Shown here: piece by piece, positions 24,930-37,423 of the stretch
Layout: each line of letters opens with the position of its first letter
Numbering within the stretch: position 1 is the stretch's first letter
Source: Tenrec ecaudatus
Lineage: Eukaryota > Chordata > Mammalia > Afrosoricida > Tenrecidae
NCBI RefSeq assembly: GCF_050624435.1
Contig: NC_134537.1
Coordinates: 13,822,584-13,886,583, forward strand
Direction of reading: 5' to 3'
DNA: 64,000 nt
The notes under the pieces: model-generated
The model's database searches: none
Told to the model about the DNA's origin: nothing
What the model saw: only the letters and a program-made list of their open reading frames with translations
Position numbers and translations under genes: made by a program

Positions 24930-25072
24930 ACAAACAGGCAGTTGGAACAAACCCGCAGCTCCCCGTGATGGACTGCGTCCTTAGATTTTTAGCTTGGAAA
25001 CATATCAGGAACTGACTTGCCTTCTTCTGCAGGGCTGATCTGGGTCAGCATTGATTCAATGGCAGCAGGGTA
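24930..25072 (+). mobile_element. AfroSINE (older subfamily, diverged)
   Basis: caggcagttggaacaaacccgcagctcc and the tail gggtcagcattgattcaatggcagcaggg match in sense; the middle is eroded. Confidence 0.55.
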
Positions 25073-25599
25073 TCAAGGAAATACTCCAAACATACTTAGC
25101 AATAATAATCATTCATCTGCGTTGTTATAGAACCTTTGTCAGTTCTTCCCAGAATCCCCTTGGTATGAATTAGTTAACCATGTCTTACGTTTTAGACAGT
25201 ATGAGCAAAAACGGAATGTGTGGTTATACTAGGGATTTTATCAGAACTGAACTGATCTTGACACCATGAAAACCAGAACGCCCCATTACACTCAAACTTC
25301 ACTTTTCTTCCTTTTCCCCACCCCTCCTCTTTTCCCTATGTCTTTCTTGCTTTCTTTTTCTCTTCTTCCTTCATTGACTTAAGTGAAGTTTAAGTTTGCG
25401 GTTCACTGTGCTGGAAATGGCCCTTCAGCCCTATCAAGAACATGTAGTATCTGTTTAGGAAGGGTGTCGAAGTATTCATTCAAACCTACTACTAGTAGTA
25501 ATTAGCCAGCAGAAATCCATCATCAAGAAGACATCGATAGTGTACTAAAGGGTTTGTGCTGTTTGTTTGCTTGCTTTAAGGTCACATCTCCTATGGGAT

Positions 25600-25755
25600 G
25601 CAAAACGAGTTCTGGTGGCTAGTTATAGTCAGTCAAAGCCACCAGCTATTCTTTGGTAGAAAGAGAGGGCTTTCTACGCCCATAAAGAGTTATGGTCTTA
25701 GAAACCGATAGGGTGGTTATTAGTCAGCACCAGGTCGATGGCAGTGAGAATCAGA
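25600..25755 (+). mobile_element. AfroSINE (diverged)
   Basis: gttctggtggctagttatagtcagtcaaagccaccagctattc, gggctttctacgcccataaagagttatggtcttagaaacc and ccaggtcgatggcagtgagaatc follow the SINE order. Confidence 0.75.
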
Positions 25756-26634
25756 TGTTTGGGGATGGAGCCAGGAGATATTCAGTAAGTGGTTGCTGAC
25801 AGCTTTTGTCAACCTCTCTAAATTTCAGAAGTTTTACATCTATTCTTCCCTTTTGTCTGTTCTGTCATCGATGAAAATTAAATTGTCCTTTCACTGTTTT
25901 CTTATCGCTACGCTGTCTTGGATAGTTCCCAGAAACTCTCTTCACAATGGTTGAAACTGACTGTTTGCTAGGATAGCTCTTTTTACTTCTCTGCCTGGCT
26001 TCTAACATATTTCTTTCCTAGTATTAAGTATCTTCAGTTTTTCAATAATTAGGAAAAACAGTGTTGTTACTTTGAAATGAGATGTCTAGTTTTCATACTT
26101 TGTATAAACACTGCATCCTTACTTGAATCATATATATTTTTAATATTTGCAGAGATATTTTTTTTGAGTTGTGGTTTGACTTCCCTAGCTTTGGACAGGA
26201 CCTAATACCAAGTCAATTGCCTGTTTAAAACTTCAGAGACCTGTGAAATTTATTAGGTCAAAGAAAACTACAAAAAATAGTAGTGAGATTTAAAGAATAT
26301 TTAAGCATATTTTTTAATGCTTAGGGGATAATTTTGCTTCTTAGAAATCAATACACCCATCATGGAAGTAATAACAAACAAACAAACATACAAACAATCT
26401 ATTTCTTCTTCTTAGGCATAGGATGTAATCACCAATTTAACCAAAAGGGAATTTCTCTATAAAAAGTACATTATCCAGATGTGAAATTCCATCCTATTTT
26501 TCCATGCCCATATGTACTTATGCAAATGGGTAATGTATGCTATGTAAGTATTCAGAGAAATCATTCACTCTATTTCATGGTAGCATTTGATACATTTTGG
26601 TAGTAATAACAAACACCTCTGTACCCAGGATTCA

Positions 26635-26835
26635 GAGAGCCCTGGTGGTGGAGTGGTTAGTGTTAGGTTGCTAACTGCAAGGTCAGCAGTTTGAAACTGC
26701 CAGCGGTTCTGAGGGAGAAAGATGAAGTTTTCCCGCTTCATGAAGAGTTAGTCTGGAAAACTCACAGGGGCATTTCAACCCTGTCCTGCAAGGGCGCTAG
26801 AAGTCACCATCAACTCCATGGTTTGTTTTTTTGTT
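26635..26835 (+). mobile_element. AfroSINE (well preserved)
   Basis: Head agagccctggtggtggagtggttag gives the tRNA-like A box, ggtcagcagtttgaaactgcc the B box, and the 3' half reads cacaggggcatttcaaccctgtcctgcaagggcgctagaagtcaccatcaactccatgg followed by a T-rich tail. This is a pol III-type SINE, not a functional tRNA. Confidence 0.92.
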
Positions 26836-27429
26836 GTTGGATACCCAAGTTTTAGCTTCAAGATAAAGAAAATAAAGAATTGCTATCAGTCCAAGCTTCC
26901 TGTGATTCCTTCTCAATTCCAGGAACCTCAAGTCCTTTTCACTAGTAGTCTCTGAGCTGAATGTGCTGTGGATCCTTGCCAGATGTTTATCCATTGTTAC
27001 TGCATATGCATGTACTCCTGAGGAGCAGATGCTGATTAGCCTGTGCTTACATTTTATACACACGTGGGATCACCCCACAGACATCGTCCTGCTGCTTACT
27101 GTGGTCTTGTGGTTCCACATTAGATGTGTGAGATTCATCTATGCCTATTCCAGTAGCTCTAGTGCCTTCCTTTGCCTTCTCACTGCTTCTAGTACAGATA
27201 TGAGTTAAAGTCGGGGGTATGTTTTGTGAAATAAGACTTTATGTAGTTTGGGCTGGCTAACATCAGCTTCCCTAGCATGTATGGAGGCGGGAAGGAGCTT
27301 CTAGAACACTCATTCCTGGTTAGTCGTTCCTGGCATGCTCCTGTGGAGCATGCCTTCCTAACTAGAACCAGAGTCACTCTTGACTGGACCTGCAGTGACC
27401 GCATCAGAGTAGGAAAGGGTAGCACTCCA

Positions 27430-27562
27430 CCTGCGAGTTCCTGACACTAACTCTTTACAAGAGTGGAAATCTTGGCCTTTCTCCTGTGGAGCTGCTGTCG
27501 CTTCAAACTGATGACCTAGTGGTTCGCAGATCAACTCCCAACCACTAAGCCATCAGAAAAGC
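27430..27562 (-). mobile_element. AfroSINE fragment (antisense)
   Basis: taactctttacaagagtgg, tttctcctgtggagctg and caaccactaagccatcag are the reverse of the SINE body and head. Confidence 0.7.
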
Positions 27563-28164
27563 AGTGGCTTAGCTGTCCGGCCGACTCTGCTTTCTCTGCG
27601 AAGCCAGCTACGGGCAAGAGCAGCTCACACAAGAGAGCCTGCTCAGGTTGACGATGGTGTGGGTCAAGAGAGTCAAGGAGGCTCAAGCCAGGACTGGGGC
27701 TCCTGTGTGCCAATACCCTCCCATTAGCCCTCTACAGAGCCATACTGGGCAAAAGAGACTAGACCTATTGAGTGAGTCGGAGGAACATGGAAGGGTGAGG
27801 AGTTTGGGCTGGGTCTCCATTGTCTCATACTTGGTGACTTCCAGACCACACCTGCAGCAGTCTGGCGGAAGTGCTGCCTGATCTAAAGAAGAGGGTTTGG
27901 TATCCTGGTCTTCAAACACCTAGGTGCCCTGACACATGGATGTACAATATTAGCTTTCGGCATTGCCTCAAAGGATGGTAAGGGCACATCCTTGTATTAA
28001 AACAGGCACATCGTCTGTTAATTCTGTCTGCATTCATTTATCCTGCGATATTTAGATTACTTTAACTTTTGACCTTTTCAAGTAATTCCGCAATAGTCTT
28101 TTCTGTACACACATTTTAAATTAGGAATGAGGTTCCCCAGGAGTGGAATCACTAGATTTGGGGT

Positions 28165-28242
28165 ATGAGTGGTCATGGTGGTTAAGGCCTTGTCTGCTAA
28201 CCACCCCGTGTCTCTGAAAAAGAAAGTTACAGAGATCTGCAA
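28165..28242 (+). mobile_element. AfroSINE remnant (weak)
   Basis: gtcatggtggttaaggccttgtctgctaacc resembles the SINE head, with aaagttacagagatctgcaatcc as a body remnant. Short and diverged. Confidence 0.45.
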
Positions 28243-28431
28243 TCCTGAAGATTATGGCCTAGACAGACCCCTTTGGGGTCAAACCACCCTTTCACAGGGG
28301 TCACATGATTCATAACCATAACAAAATGACAGTGATGAAGTAGCAACGAAAATAATGTTATGGTTGGGGGTCACCACAATACGAGAAACTGTATTAAAGG
28401 GTCCTGGCATTAGGAAGGTTAAAAACCACTG
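28243..28431 (+). mobile_element. SPIN hAT miniature element with decayed left end
   Basis: The body matches SPIN: cagacccctttggggtcaaacc, accctttcacaggggtcac, atgaagtagcaacgaaaataatgttatggttggggg, and the right end attaggaaggttaaaaaccactg. The left inverted repeat is degraded beyond clear recognition, so the left border is approximate. It follows a weak AfroSINE stretch inside an older L1, so its insertion is later than the L1. Confidence 0.82.
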
Positions 28432-29378
28432 CTCTAGAGCATCCGCAAGATTTGGTGTGTGGGATTTTCAAATTTCAGCTGATTTTATAGCTTTGACTTG
28501 AAATCTTATCATTTCCACATGGGCTTCCTATTAAAAATGTTAAATATATGTTTTTGTTAAGTATTCACCGATCCTTGACAATCCTCTTCTGTCAATCCCT
28601 TGATATCCTTTGCACATTTTAAAAATCATTCACTGTGTCTTTTACATAGATTTACAAAAACTCTTTATGTGTTTTGAAATGAAGTCTTCTTTAGTTACTT
28701 GCCTTGCAAATCTTTTCTCATCATCTTAGGCTTGAGTTTTTTTGGTGATGGACATAATTTTTCAATCTCTAATATAACAATCAAGTGTAATATTTTCCTT
28801 TGTGGATTTGCTTTATTTGTCCACTTTGCTAAAATGTCTTCTTGTTTCACTAACATCAAATTATAAACCTATTTAAAATTTTTTCTCTATCTTTAGTTTA
28901 CCTTACATAAATATTTAGGTATCAAATTGGAAGCTAGTGGAGTTCTTTATGAATGGCTAATATATTGTTGAATGGTGCACTTTTCCTTCTTGCTTTCTGT
29001 TTTTTCCTGTTAGTTATCACATTTTTGTAAATTCATGGATAGATTTATGAACTCTGTATACCACACCATTTCTATTTCTGAACCCAAACTACATGGCTTA
29101 AATGACTATCATTTTATAAGTCTTAGTAGATAAGAAGAGATGTCATTTTAACTAGTCCTTCAAGGTTGTCTTGACTTCTTGACCCTTTGTTTGTGCAAAC
29201 CCATCAGAGAATGAACTTGTCACATTCCGTGAAAAAAATGACAGTGGGTTCTTCATTACAATAAGTTAATTCACAATATTGAGTTTTGGCATCAAGAAAC
29301 ATGCATTCCATTTATTTTCAACTACTCATAATTTTAATAGGAAAATGGACAACTGACAAAAAAGTGACTGTTGAAAGT

Positions 29379-29850
29379 TGTGGTAGTTACATAATCTGTT
29401 GTCAATGTGAGACTGGAGAGTGAATGGGGTGGAGTTTGGCCTAATGACCTCATTTGGAGGCTCTAGGGAGATAAGTAGCTCGCTGGAGGTGGGACACATG
29501 CTCACTCCCTGTGACATGTTTGCTGACAAGACACATGGAGTTACACTAGAGCCCTGGGAATGGAGGAGCCATGTGGAGACCCCTGCCAGTGCTGAGATGC
29601 CTCTACTGTCATTGGATCCACAAGACTTTCCACCCACTGGCCCATGATCTTCCTGCATTCGACATCACTGCATGTGTTCCATGAGTCTGAAGAGGAATTG
29701 ATTGATTGGTATCAGATATAGGCTAATATCGGACTTAGGGACTTGACCTGGAATGTTTTCTCAATATTCAATTGCTCTTGTATATAAAGCTCTTTCTTAT
29801 ACACATGAGTGCCTATAAGTTTGTTTCTCTAGTCAACTCCGACTAACACA
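29379..29850 (-). mobile_element. LTR-like interspersed repeat, copy 4, with 5-bp flanking repeat
   Basis: Antisense copy: starts TGTGGTAGTTACATAATCTG and ends gactAACACA. AAAGT flanks both sides (29374-29378 and 29851-29855). A 5-bp duplication around TG...CA ends fits integrase-mediated insertion of an LTR element. It is 472 bp and non-coding. Confidence 0.75.
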
Positions 29851-30737
29851 AAAGTCATATCCTATTAGCAGCAAACAACGCTGATTGGAAGAAGGCTTCT
29901 CAGTTTTGACACTAAAATACTTAGTACTGAATCAATTGAATGGAGATTTTAGAATCCCTGTGGCAACTAAACCCACAAGAAAGCATGTGAAAGACTGAAC
30001 CCTGCAATAGCCTATTGTCCTAATCACCTAAGTATGACACTCCAGGGCTCAGCAGAGATGCAAGATTCCAGCCCTTGCATGCACCTACTTCTCAGATTCT
30101 GGGGTGATTAGTAAGCAGGTATATCAAACTTTGGGAAGCACTGCTTAGCACAGCTAAGCCTTGCGATTCACTTTCTCTGAACCATGTAAAAATTGCTAGT
30201 AGTCCTATTGAGGTTATTGATATCCAGGGACTTCTGTAAACAGCACGGAAGCCTATCATGCAAATTGACTATTGTCTTGCTCTTTGACCAACAAGTCACA
30301 GTACCCATCTCCTGCTTTCCCGGATGAACATCAGATGGCTCCCATGAAAAGACATGGTCTACGTGGTGCTTCCTTAACAGAACCAGATAGCTAGAACACG
30401 TTAAGAATTTTTCTAAAAGCGGCCTATTTCAGGAAGACTGAGGCGTCTTTTGATCTGTCTAGTTACTCGGGAAACAAATACATTTGCTTTGAAATCACTG
30501 TGCTGCCCTCAATTTGGCATTTTCGCTACTAAATGCCACTGGGGAAAATTCTCCAGAAAAAAAATAAAAAGAAGATGGGATACGGAGAAGAGAAGAGCAC
30601 AGAAGGTTCAGTCTTTAAGAGTAAAACAAAAGAAAGATCAGATGATTTATTCAGGCAGTCTTATGCTATTCATGTTAATCGCGGTTCGGCCTTCTTGGCC
30701 TTCTTCTTGTTTAACCACCACAGCAGTTATCTACAGC
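29851..30737. other. Repeat-poor sequence upstream of the putative promoter
   Basis: No lineage-specific repeat recognised; no gene seen. Confidence 0.55.
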
Positions 30738-30800
30738 GGGAGGGGGGAAAGGTGAGGGAAGGGGTGGGGGTGGGGGGAGAGTGGTGGAGGGGGGGAGTGA
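30738..30800 (+). repeat. G-rich purine tract
   Basis: Several runs of four to seven G (ggagggggg, ggggtgggggtgggggg, ggagggggggag) lie about 200 bp upstream of the CpG-rich block. The run spacing allows a G-quadruplex. Confidence 0.75.
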
Positions 30801-30979
30801 CATCCTGCAATCTCGCCTCTAGCCACTAGGGGTATCTTTGTACCATTTTTCATCCTGCACCGATTTAGAGTAGAAACCTATATTGGGGAAAACCAGGGTC
30901 CTCGGCATTTTTTTGCTAGCAGTGCACCCAGAATCCGAAAAGATCTTCTTCGTCTTTTTTTTTTAAAAAAAAGAAATCC

Positions 30980-32340
30980 CACAGTTATTTTGGTCACTCG
31001 CGCAGGTCTACGAAATCGCTCCACTGGACATCGCGCCGGGGAATTTATTTTTTGAGGTCAATTTCCAATCGAGATAAATCTATTGGATTAGTAGGATTAT
31101 CTGATTGCGGCGGAAAGAAGTAGCGCTGTTTGATGATTTGTATTTCTTGCCGGATGGTCGCATTTACATGGAGGCGGCTTTGGGTCCCCAGGATGCTGGG
31201 TGCCGGTGGCATCTGGAAACCAAGCAGGATCAATCGACACGTTTTGGAAGTGTCCGTGGGTGAATAAAAAAAGGAGGGGGGGCGAGCAAAACTGAGGTTG
31301 CGGCTGCTTAAAGAAGAGCCAAAAAGCAAGCAAGAAAACGTCTCGATTTCTTAAGCAAGGAGGACCGGCTGCCAGGGATTGTTTTGTGGGGTGTTTTCTA
31401 CAGAGACTCTCAACTGGTAAATACTTTGACGATTTCGGCTTGGATTTGACGGCCAGTGCTGTTAAAAAAGGTCTCCTTGAATTATCTGAAGGGGACTGGG
31501 GGCGATGGGGGGCTGCCCCAGCGGATTGCTTGCATGGAGGGTAAGTTTGTGGCCGTGTCCCCTGGGAGGGGGCTGCCTGGGGTTTTCAGTGCCACCGCGC
31601 TTTAGGGGATGCGACACGGAGCCTGGGAAATGGGGGGGCACGCGGGGTAGAGAGAGGATGGGGGTGCTCTGAAACCACCTCGCATGTCCCTGGCTGGCTC
31701 GCTCCGGGGCGACCTCACTGGAGCCCAAGCAAATCCCGATTTCCTGGCGTTGGCGGGGAAGCCAAGCTGCTCCCCTAAAGCTCCCAACTTTGCAGGGTGA
31801 ATCTCTGGGCTGGGAGAGCCCCCTGGGATTGGGAGAGGGGTACTTCCTGGAGGCGGCAGGCAGCTGGGAGCACCAAAGTGGAGATGGCTGCGCCTCCGCC
31901 CGTGGCTCCCAAGGAGCAGCAAGTCTGGGCGCCTGCGGGGGACCCTGCTGGGGTGGGGGTGGGGGTCGGGATGGGGGGAGGTCTGCTTCTTTCTTCCCTC
32001 CCCCCACCTGCCCTCCCTTCCTGTCCTCATCCCAGCCAACTCCCTCCGCCTCTACAGGGGACCACGAAAGGGTTACAGGGTCTCTGCATCTTGTAGCCGG
32101 AGAAGTGGGGGGCTGGCCCCTCGCACCACACTAGCAGCACTTGCCAGGACGCAGTCCAAGGGAACTTTGTTTCTCCGAGTTGGCCAGGGGCAAGGTGGCT
32201 CCCCTGGTCCCCTTCTCTGCCCAGGGCCCGGCCGCGCGTTGCGCCCTGGTGGCAGCTGCTTTTCCCAGGCGCCAGAGTCCCGCCAGCCGGGCTCCTCTCT
32301 CCCAAGGCATGGGGCGCGCATCCTTCCCCTTGGCTCAATG
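30980..32340 (+). promoter_or_regulatory. CpG-rich segment, probable NLGN1 promoter region
   Basis: CpG dinucleotides and GC content rise sharply here (for example ctcgcgcagg near 30997, catcgcgccgg near 31029, gcccggccgcgcgttgcg near 32226) against an AT-rich background. The block lacks recognisable SINE, LINE or transposon sequence. It is the only such block in the window, lies upstream of the first coding exon on the same strand, and contains a strong splice donor. It is therefore the natural candidate promoter. No TATA box or definite start site can be named. The second part (31590-32340) is GC-rich with fewer CpGs between 31680 and 31980. Confidence 0.65.
31020..31540 (+). other. Candidate non-coding first exon of NLGN1 (3' end at donor)
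   Basis: The sequence ATGGAGG/GTAAGT at 31534-31546 is a near-perfect donor inside the CpG-rich block. Joining 31540 to the acceptor at 53789 would remove a 22.2-kb intron. The join creates a short upstream ORF beginning at 31534 (Met-Glu-Gly-Tyr-Arg and six more codons, then TGA). The 5' limit given is arbitrary, since no start site can be seen. The evidence is the donor, strand, position and base composition only; other donors or further non-coding exons are possible. Confidence 0.45.
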
Positions 32341-35300
32341 CGGGAGGTGCTGTTTCTTTGTAACTGGGAGGAACAAGAGATGTGGCTCTCAGGTTCAGCT
32401 CACCTTTATTTGCAGGCAAACAGGAAACCCGTTTCAGAAGATAGAGTGAACATGAATCGCTCAGTTCCTAGGAATGGACTTAGAAATCGGAAAGTTGCTT
32501 GGAAATGCAGAAAAGCCTATTGCTAGCAGCCAGTATTGGCATCTGCAGGGTTTAAGGACCTTGTTACAATAAGCCATGGACTTACTGAAGTGATAGAGAC
32601 AGATGCTCTAATCTTGTGTTTCAGAGGTTCATCAGAGCCCCTCCTCTTTTTCCTCCCGACCCTTCAGCACATATAAACGTATACAAATATTTTTTCCCAT
32701 TTAAGGCCAATTCCTTCACTTTTAGCTTTCAGACATTTAAATGCATTGCAATGCAATGGGAAGAAATCATTGCTAACAGATAAAACCTTTTATTTTTTAC
32801 AAAATATATCCATTTTAATCTTTTGAAGGAAACCAGCAATTTTCCCCCCAGTAATTTTTGTTTACTGATGATGAAATGTTGTGAGATACCTGATGGTTTC
32901 CCCACGGAAGCATTTTCATTATGTGTAAACTCTGGGAGAGGCCACTCGTCAATGTCACCTGAAGCACACGCATAATCCAAATAATTTAGTTCAAGGATTC
33001 CACCTATCTCAAATAATAGATTTATCCGAATAAGAGCCTCCTCAAAGTTTCTTCCTTGATAGGTGTGGGTTTCTTTAATTCTCAAGTAAAGACATGCCAC
33101 ATACACAGGCTGAAACAATAAAACATGCAACTTTTGTCTCTCATGAATTCTATGCAAGAGAAGTTAGATGATTCCCTGATCTGCAGGCTTTATGAAAGCT
33201 TTTCAAAAGGGCTTAGAAGTAGCAAGACATTATACCCATAAACCTCATTGTTCATCTCATAGGAACTGTCTAAGAGACTTTAGGGCTCATTTCACAGGGC
33301 TGGGTCACGTGTTTCTAGTCTAAGGGACTAGAGCTAGAAGAAAGAATGAATGTGTATTGTTGCATGATTACATCCTGGACACTGCTCGGAACCACAGAGC
33401 CCAGGGATTTTTAACGTCTTTTTTTTTCTTTGAACTTTAAATTCATAAAGCCACTAGCAATTGAATAATGAAGCACATACTGAATAATGAAAGTGAGTGT
33501 TAGGTTGGTTAGGGTTTTTTCTTTTGGGGCTTGAAGAGAATGTAAATTGTTGGTTCTTAGCACTTCTGACTACACTCCTGTGCCTGGGGTTTCTTTGCCT
33601 GTTTTTACAATTCAAGATCTAAACCATATAAGACATTTGCACACTGATTTAAAAGAAGACCAGGTAGGCGGTTTACAAAATGAGAAAGAGCTACTTTTAA
33701 GAATCGATGGACATATCTTGAAGTCATTGAACCAGTGGTCTGGGCAGGCTCCATGGTATTGAAGCAGAAGACTTCAGTGAAAAGGCCATTATCATGGCTG
33801 AGCAATCTATTTCTCTATTAAGAATAATTTACACTCGGTACTCTTTCCCTATATTCTCTTTTGGCAATGACACAGGAAGGCGAGGGTTGGGCCCGCTCTT
33901 TGCTAACCTCTTTTTCCATGGTGGTGGTGAAGGGTCTTTATTTCTAAAAGCAGTTCTGACACAAGTTGTAGATAAATGTCATAGATGATCTAGTCACTCT
34001 GGCAAGCCGATACAAATGAATATAAACACAACAACACAATACACCACAAATTTCTTTAGAGCCATAACCAGTCCATGAAGAACAAGGTAACCCTTTAGAT
34101 AAATGTAGATCATTCCAAGAACATGGTGGCCTTGGGCAATGGATCTAGTTTTGTGTCACAGTATTACAAAATGTGGTGTTTGGGGATAAAAGGATGGAAG
34201 CCTTTAAGTAGCCCTGAAAATAGCATGCATACTTCCTAATGAAAGTGACAAGAAATAGCAATAGGTCCTGCAACACTTACCACTCTGCACAAGTTGATGT
34301 TCACTCTCTGCAGCGTTGCTGCACCTGTCCTTTGGAAGCTTCCTGTAATTCTAACTGGTCTAAAATTTAGGGAAAGGTAACACATCTGAAAGAGCTTCCT
34401 TCTATGATCTTGAGACCCTTAACTGCAAGTACATTTAAATATTTTCCAACATTAACTGATTTAAAGAAAATACTATACTCATTCAATTAAAAGTAAAGTG
34501 AAAAGAGGATCCTTTTTTTAAAGACTTGTTGAAATTTAACTCCTGGCACTCCAAAAATGCAAATAAATCTCCCATCTCTGTGGCTTTATAAAGAAATGCA
34601 ACTATACCGAAAAAGGCTATCATGGACTTTGAAATTTCCTTTTCAACTATCTCAAATTTGTGAATCTCAGAGCAATAACTTTTTTATAGAGAGCAGTAAG
34701 AGATACTTTTCCATACCCTCTTAAAGCACAACTAGAAATAGATATTTAATGGACAACACAGCACCCGTCCAAACGTTTCAGACCAGAATATTCTCAACTG
34801 TCAGCAAAAGAATGATTCTGGAAGGCTCACAGGTTTATTTTAGTTTTGTTATGGATGGAATCACATTGACAATGGACAATATTCTTATGCTTCTATAAAA
34901 CAGTATGAATCATCTCTGCCCTCAAAACAGCCTTTCCCTTCTTCACTCAGACACCGCGTAAACATTCTTTTTTTCCTTAGCAAACCTGTGTTTGCTACGC
35001 TGAACGTTGCCTTCCCTCAGTTTCACGGCAGTCAGAGCAAAAGTAGTAGATCATTCTACCTATTTGAAATGATTAGACATTAACCTTTTGGGGAATTTTT
35101 ATATGAATCCCTTTTATAACAGTCAGTATAATCTCTTCTGTGCCTATTTCCGTTGCATGTAAGAGAAATTCTAGTAAGTGGGAAAATGCTTTACTACTGC
35201 CATCTCTGCAGACTTTATAGATCAGAGATGGGTCAGCATGTTAGCGTTACCAGTAATGCCTCTTTTGTGTGAAACCTGATGGGCCTTGCCGGCACGCTCT

Positions 35301-36023
35301 CATCCTGACACTCATAAAACGCTCAAGTCCTCGTATTTATTACTTAATTTTCTTCCTATATATAGCAGCAGAGGACTTCAACATATGAATATGTAGCGAA
35401 AAGTGACAGGCAAGCGTGAATGGGACTAATGAGTTTTAATAATACACATATCGGGGTCTGCTAAAGGAAGTTTAATTAAGAAAAACAAGTTGAGCATGAA
35501 ATTCATTTTGGAAGGAACGCAATTTAAGTCCCCGCTACAGATGTAAAATCAAAAACCACGATGATACCTCCCAGGAAGTAAAGTTCTAGACTGGGACCAG
35601 GCCTATGGCTAAGTGATGCGCTTGGGATCCCAGGACTTGCCTTTCAGTTGATGCGTTAGATTGGATATATGAACTACACCATTGGTACTTTGCCACAGGT
35701 TTTTGTGTGTTTGTTTCGTGTTTCCTTGGTTTCTACAGTGATGCTAGATGGCTGTTCCTGACTATGTCAGCACTGGTACCTTTTGTACTTAATACCAGTT
35801 CCCTTGGTACTGCAGGCCCCATAGCATTCTTTTTCTATAAACAACTTTTCTGCCATTTTTAGATGCCTGTGTTTTGAGCTCCCTGAAAAAGCCCAGGCCA
35901 TTTTTTGTGCTTAAGGTAGTGTTTCAATGAGAGAATTGCTGATCGATTTGCCTGAATCCATAATTATGTTTACAGTTTTGGCATAATTTAGGAAGCTAAG
36001 ATTCATTAAATTGTGCATTTCCT

Positions 36024-36064
<41 letters not shown>

Positions 36065-36389
36065 AGGTAGTGGTGGTGGAGGAGGTGGTGGTGGTGGCAA
36101 TGTGTACTGCAGGCCAGGAGCTGGGGAGAGGTAAACTATTAGACATGTATTTCCTGAGAACTGGATTTCGTATATGCTGCCTGTTTCTAAGTAACACAAA
36201 TACACTTTGGAAAGGACAAAAGAAGGCAGCCAGTAATATGAAGATCTTAAAGATATTCTTCAACAGTTAACCTGGCTGAAACATGCACTTGTTCTCCTGA
36301 TTCAGTCTACATACTGATAGATGCGGGCATCGCTTAGGTGGCTTTGTGAGATTGGGACTCAGCAATCCCATGTACCAGATGAGTAGTAC
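32341..36389. other. Repeat-poor intronic sequence downstream of the CpG block
   Basis: Four kilobases with no AfroSINE, BovB, L1 or SPIN that I can recognise, only the (TATC)n array. It may hold regulatory elements, but no specific site can be claimed. Confidence 0.5.
36024..36064. repeat. (TATC)n microsatellite
   Basis: About 10 tetranucleotide units, followed by a GGT/GGA-rich stretch to about 36100. Confidence 0.97.
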
Positions 36390-36535
36390 CTTGTCACATA
36401 GGGGTTACTAGGCTCTGGCCTTGATCAGAGCAAACGGACAGGTCTCTCTGGTACAGCAGCTAGTTGGGTTTGAACAGCCAACGGTTCCATAAGCAATCAC
36501 AGTCTTACCTGCTGTGTCTCCAGGGCACTTTTTGG
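36390..36535 (-). mobile_element. AfroSINE (antisense, diverged)
   Basis: gggtttgaacagccaacggttccataagcaatcacag carries the reverse B-box region. The rest is eroded. Confidence 0.45.
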
Positions 36536-37224
36536 GTAATAGTCCTGGTTCGTTTTTCTTTCTTGGATACACCCAGTGACTGTGGGTTTTCAGGGGGAAA
36601 AATACAGGTTATTTGTAAAAATGAAAGTAATTAAAAAAACATTGTTGCTTTAAAAATTACAACGATAGTTATTGATACCATCATATGAAATCTTACTATG
36701 CTTCAAAGTCAACACGGGCAAACAAGAATTCAGGGACTATTAATTAACAAAAAAACCAAGTTACATTAACACTAGTTGACTTTTTCTCTGTAGGAAAATC
36801 ATTTTTCCTGCGACAGCAGTCACCAGGGAAAAGTGATTAGTACATGTGTCATTGACAGTTATCCTAAGATCCGCAACTGAAAAGAATATTTGAACCATTT
36901 GATAGTTAACCATGAAGCTTAAAGGAATAAGAATTCCCTTCAGTAACCATTATGTTACAAGTCAATGCATCTGTCGTTTTTTATTTGAATTACTTAGCCG
37001 TCCAAAACTTTACAAACAAATGACAGTGCTATCTCCCCTTTGCTTAGGGGTGAAAAATAAAAGTCACCTGTTTCATTATCTCCTTAATTGTGCCAAGGAT
37101 TCTGTGTTCCTATGACTGATGTCAACATTCCTATTATGTAGGCCCTGGTTTTTCTCAAGGCGGTCTAAGGAGTTACCGCCTCTGCAAAGATAAACTGCTT
37201 TGTATGGTTGGAAGAAGGGTGTAG

Positions 37225-37423
37225 TGCATGGACCAACTCTTCTTGAGTCAATTCTGACACACGGTGTGTGTGTCAGAGTGGCCTTTGTAGAGCTGTCAAT
37301 GACTGGTTTGTTTGGAAGCAAGTCATCAAACCTGTCTTCTGAAGTTCCTCTTGGAGGGCTGGAACCGCTAGCCTTTTGGTGAGGAGCTGCAGTCTTGAAC
37401 AATTCGTGCCACCTAGGGACTCC
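37225..37423 (-). mobile_element. AfroSINE (antisense)
   Basis: cttgagtcaattctgacacac is the tail and gctggaaccgctagccttttggtgaggagctgcagtc...gtgccacctagggactcc the head in reverse. Confidence 0.8.

Larger units (their letters stand above)
27990..29120 (-). mobile_element. Old L1 fragment (antisense), interrupted by SINE and SPIN
   Basis: ggggttccccaggagtggaatcac-like start, then ctctttatgtgttttgaaatgaagtc, acttgccttgcaaatcttttctcatc and ggtgatggacataatttttcaatc correspond to antisense L1 ORF2/3' sequence. The repeated agatttgg near 28153 and 28448 brackets the inserted SINE/SPIN block. Confidence 0.6.

Noticed and set aside
26635-26720. Possible tRNA gene (A and B boxes)
   Set aside because: The boxes belong to the tRNA-derived head of an AfroSINE with its full 3' body and T-rich tail.
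31462-32526. Several overlapping open frames of 80-180 codons on both strands in the GC-rich block
   Set aside because: High GC removes stop codons by chance; the translations are low-complexity Pro/Gly/Arg/Ser without family motifs.
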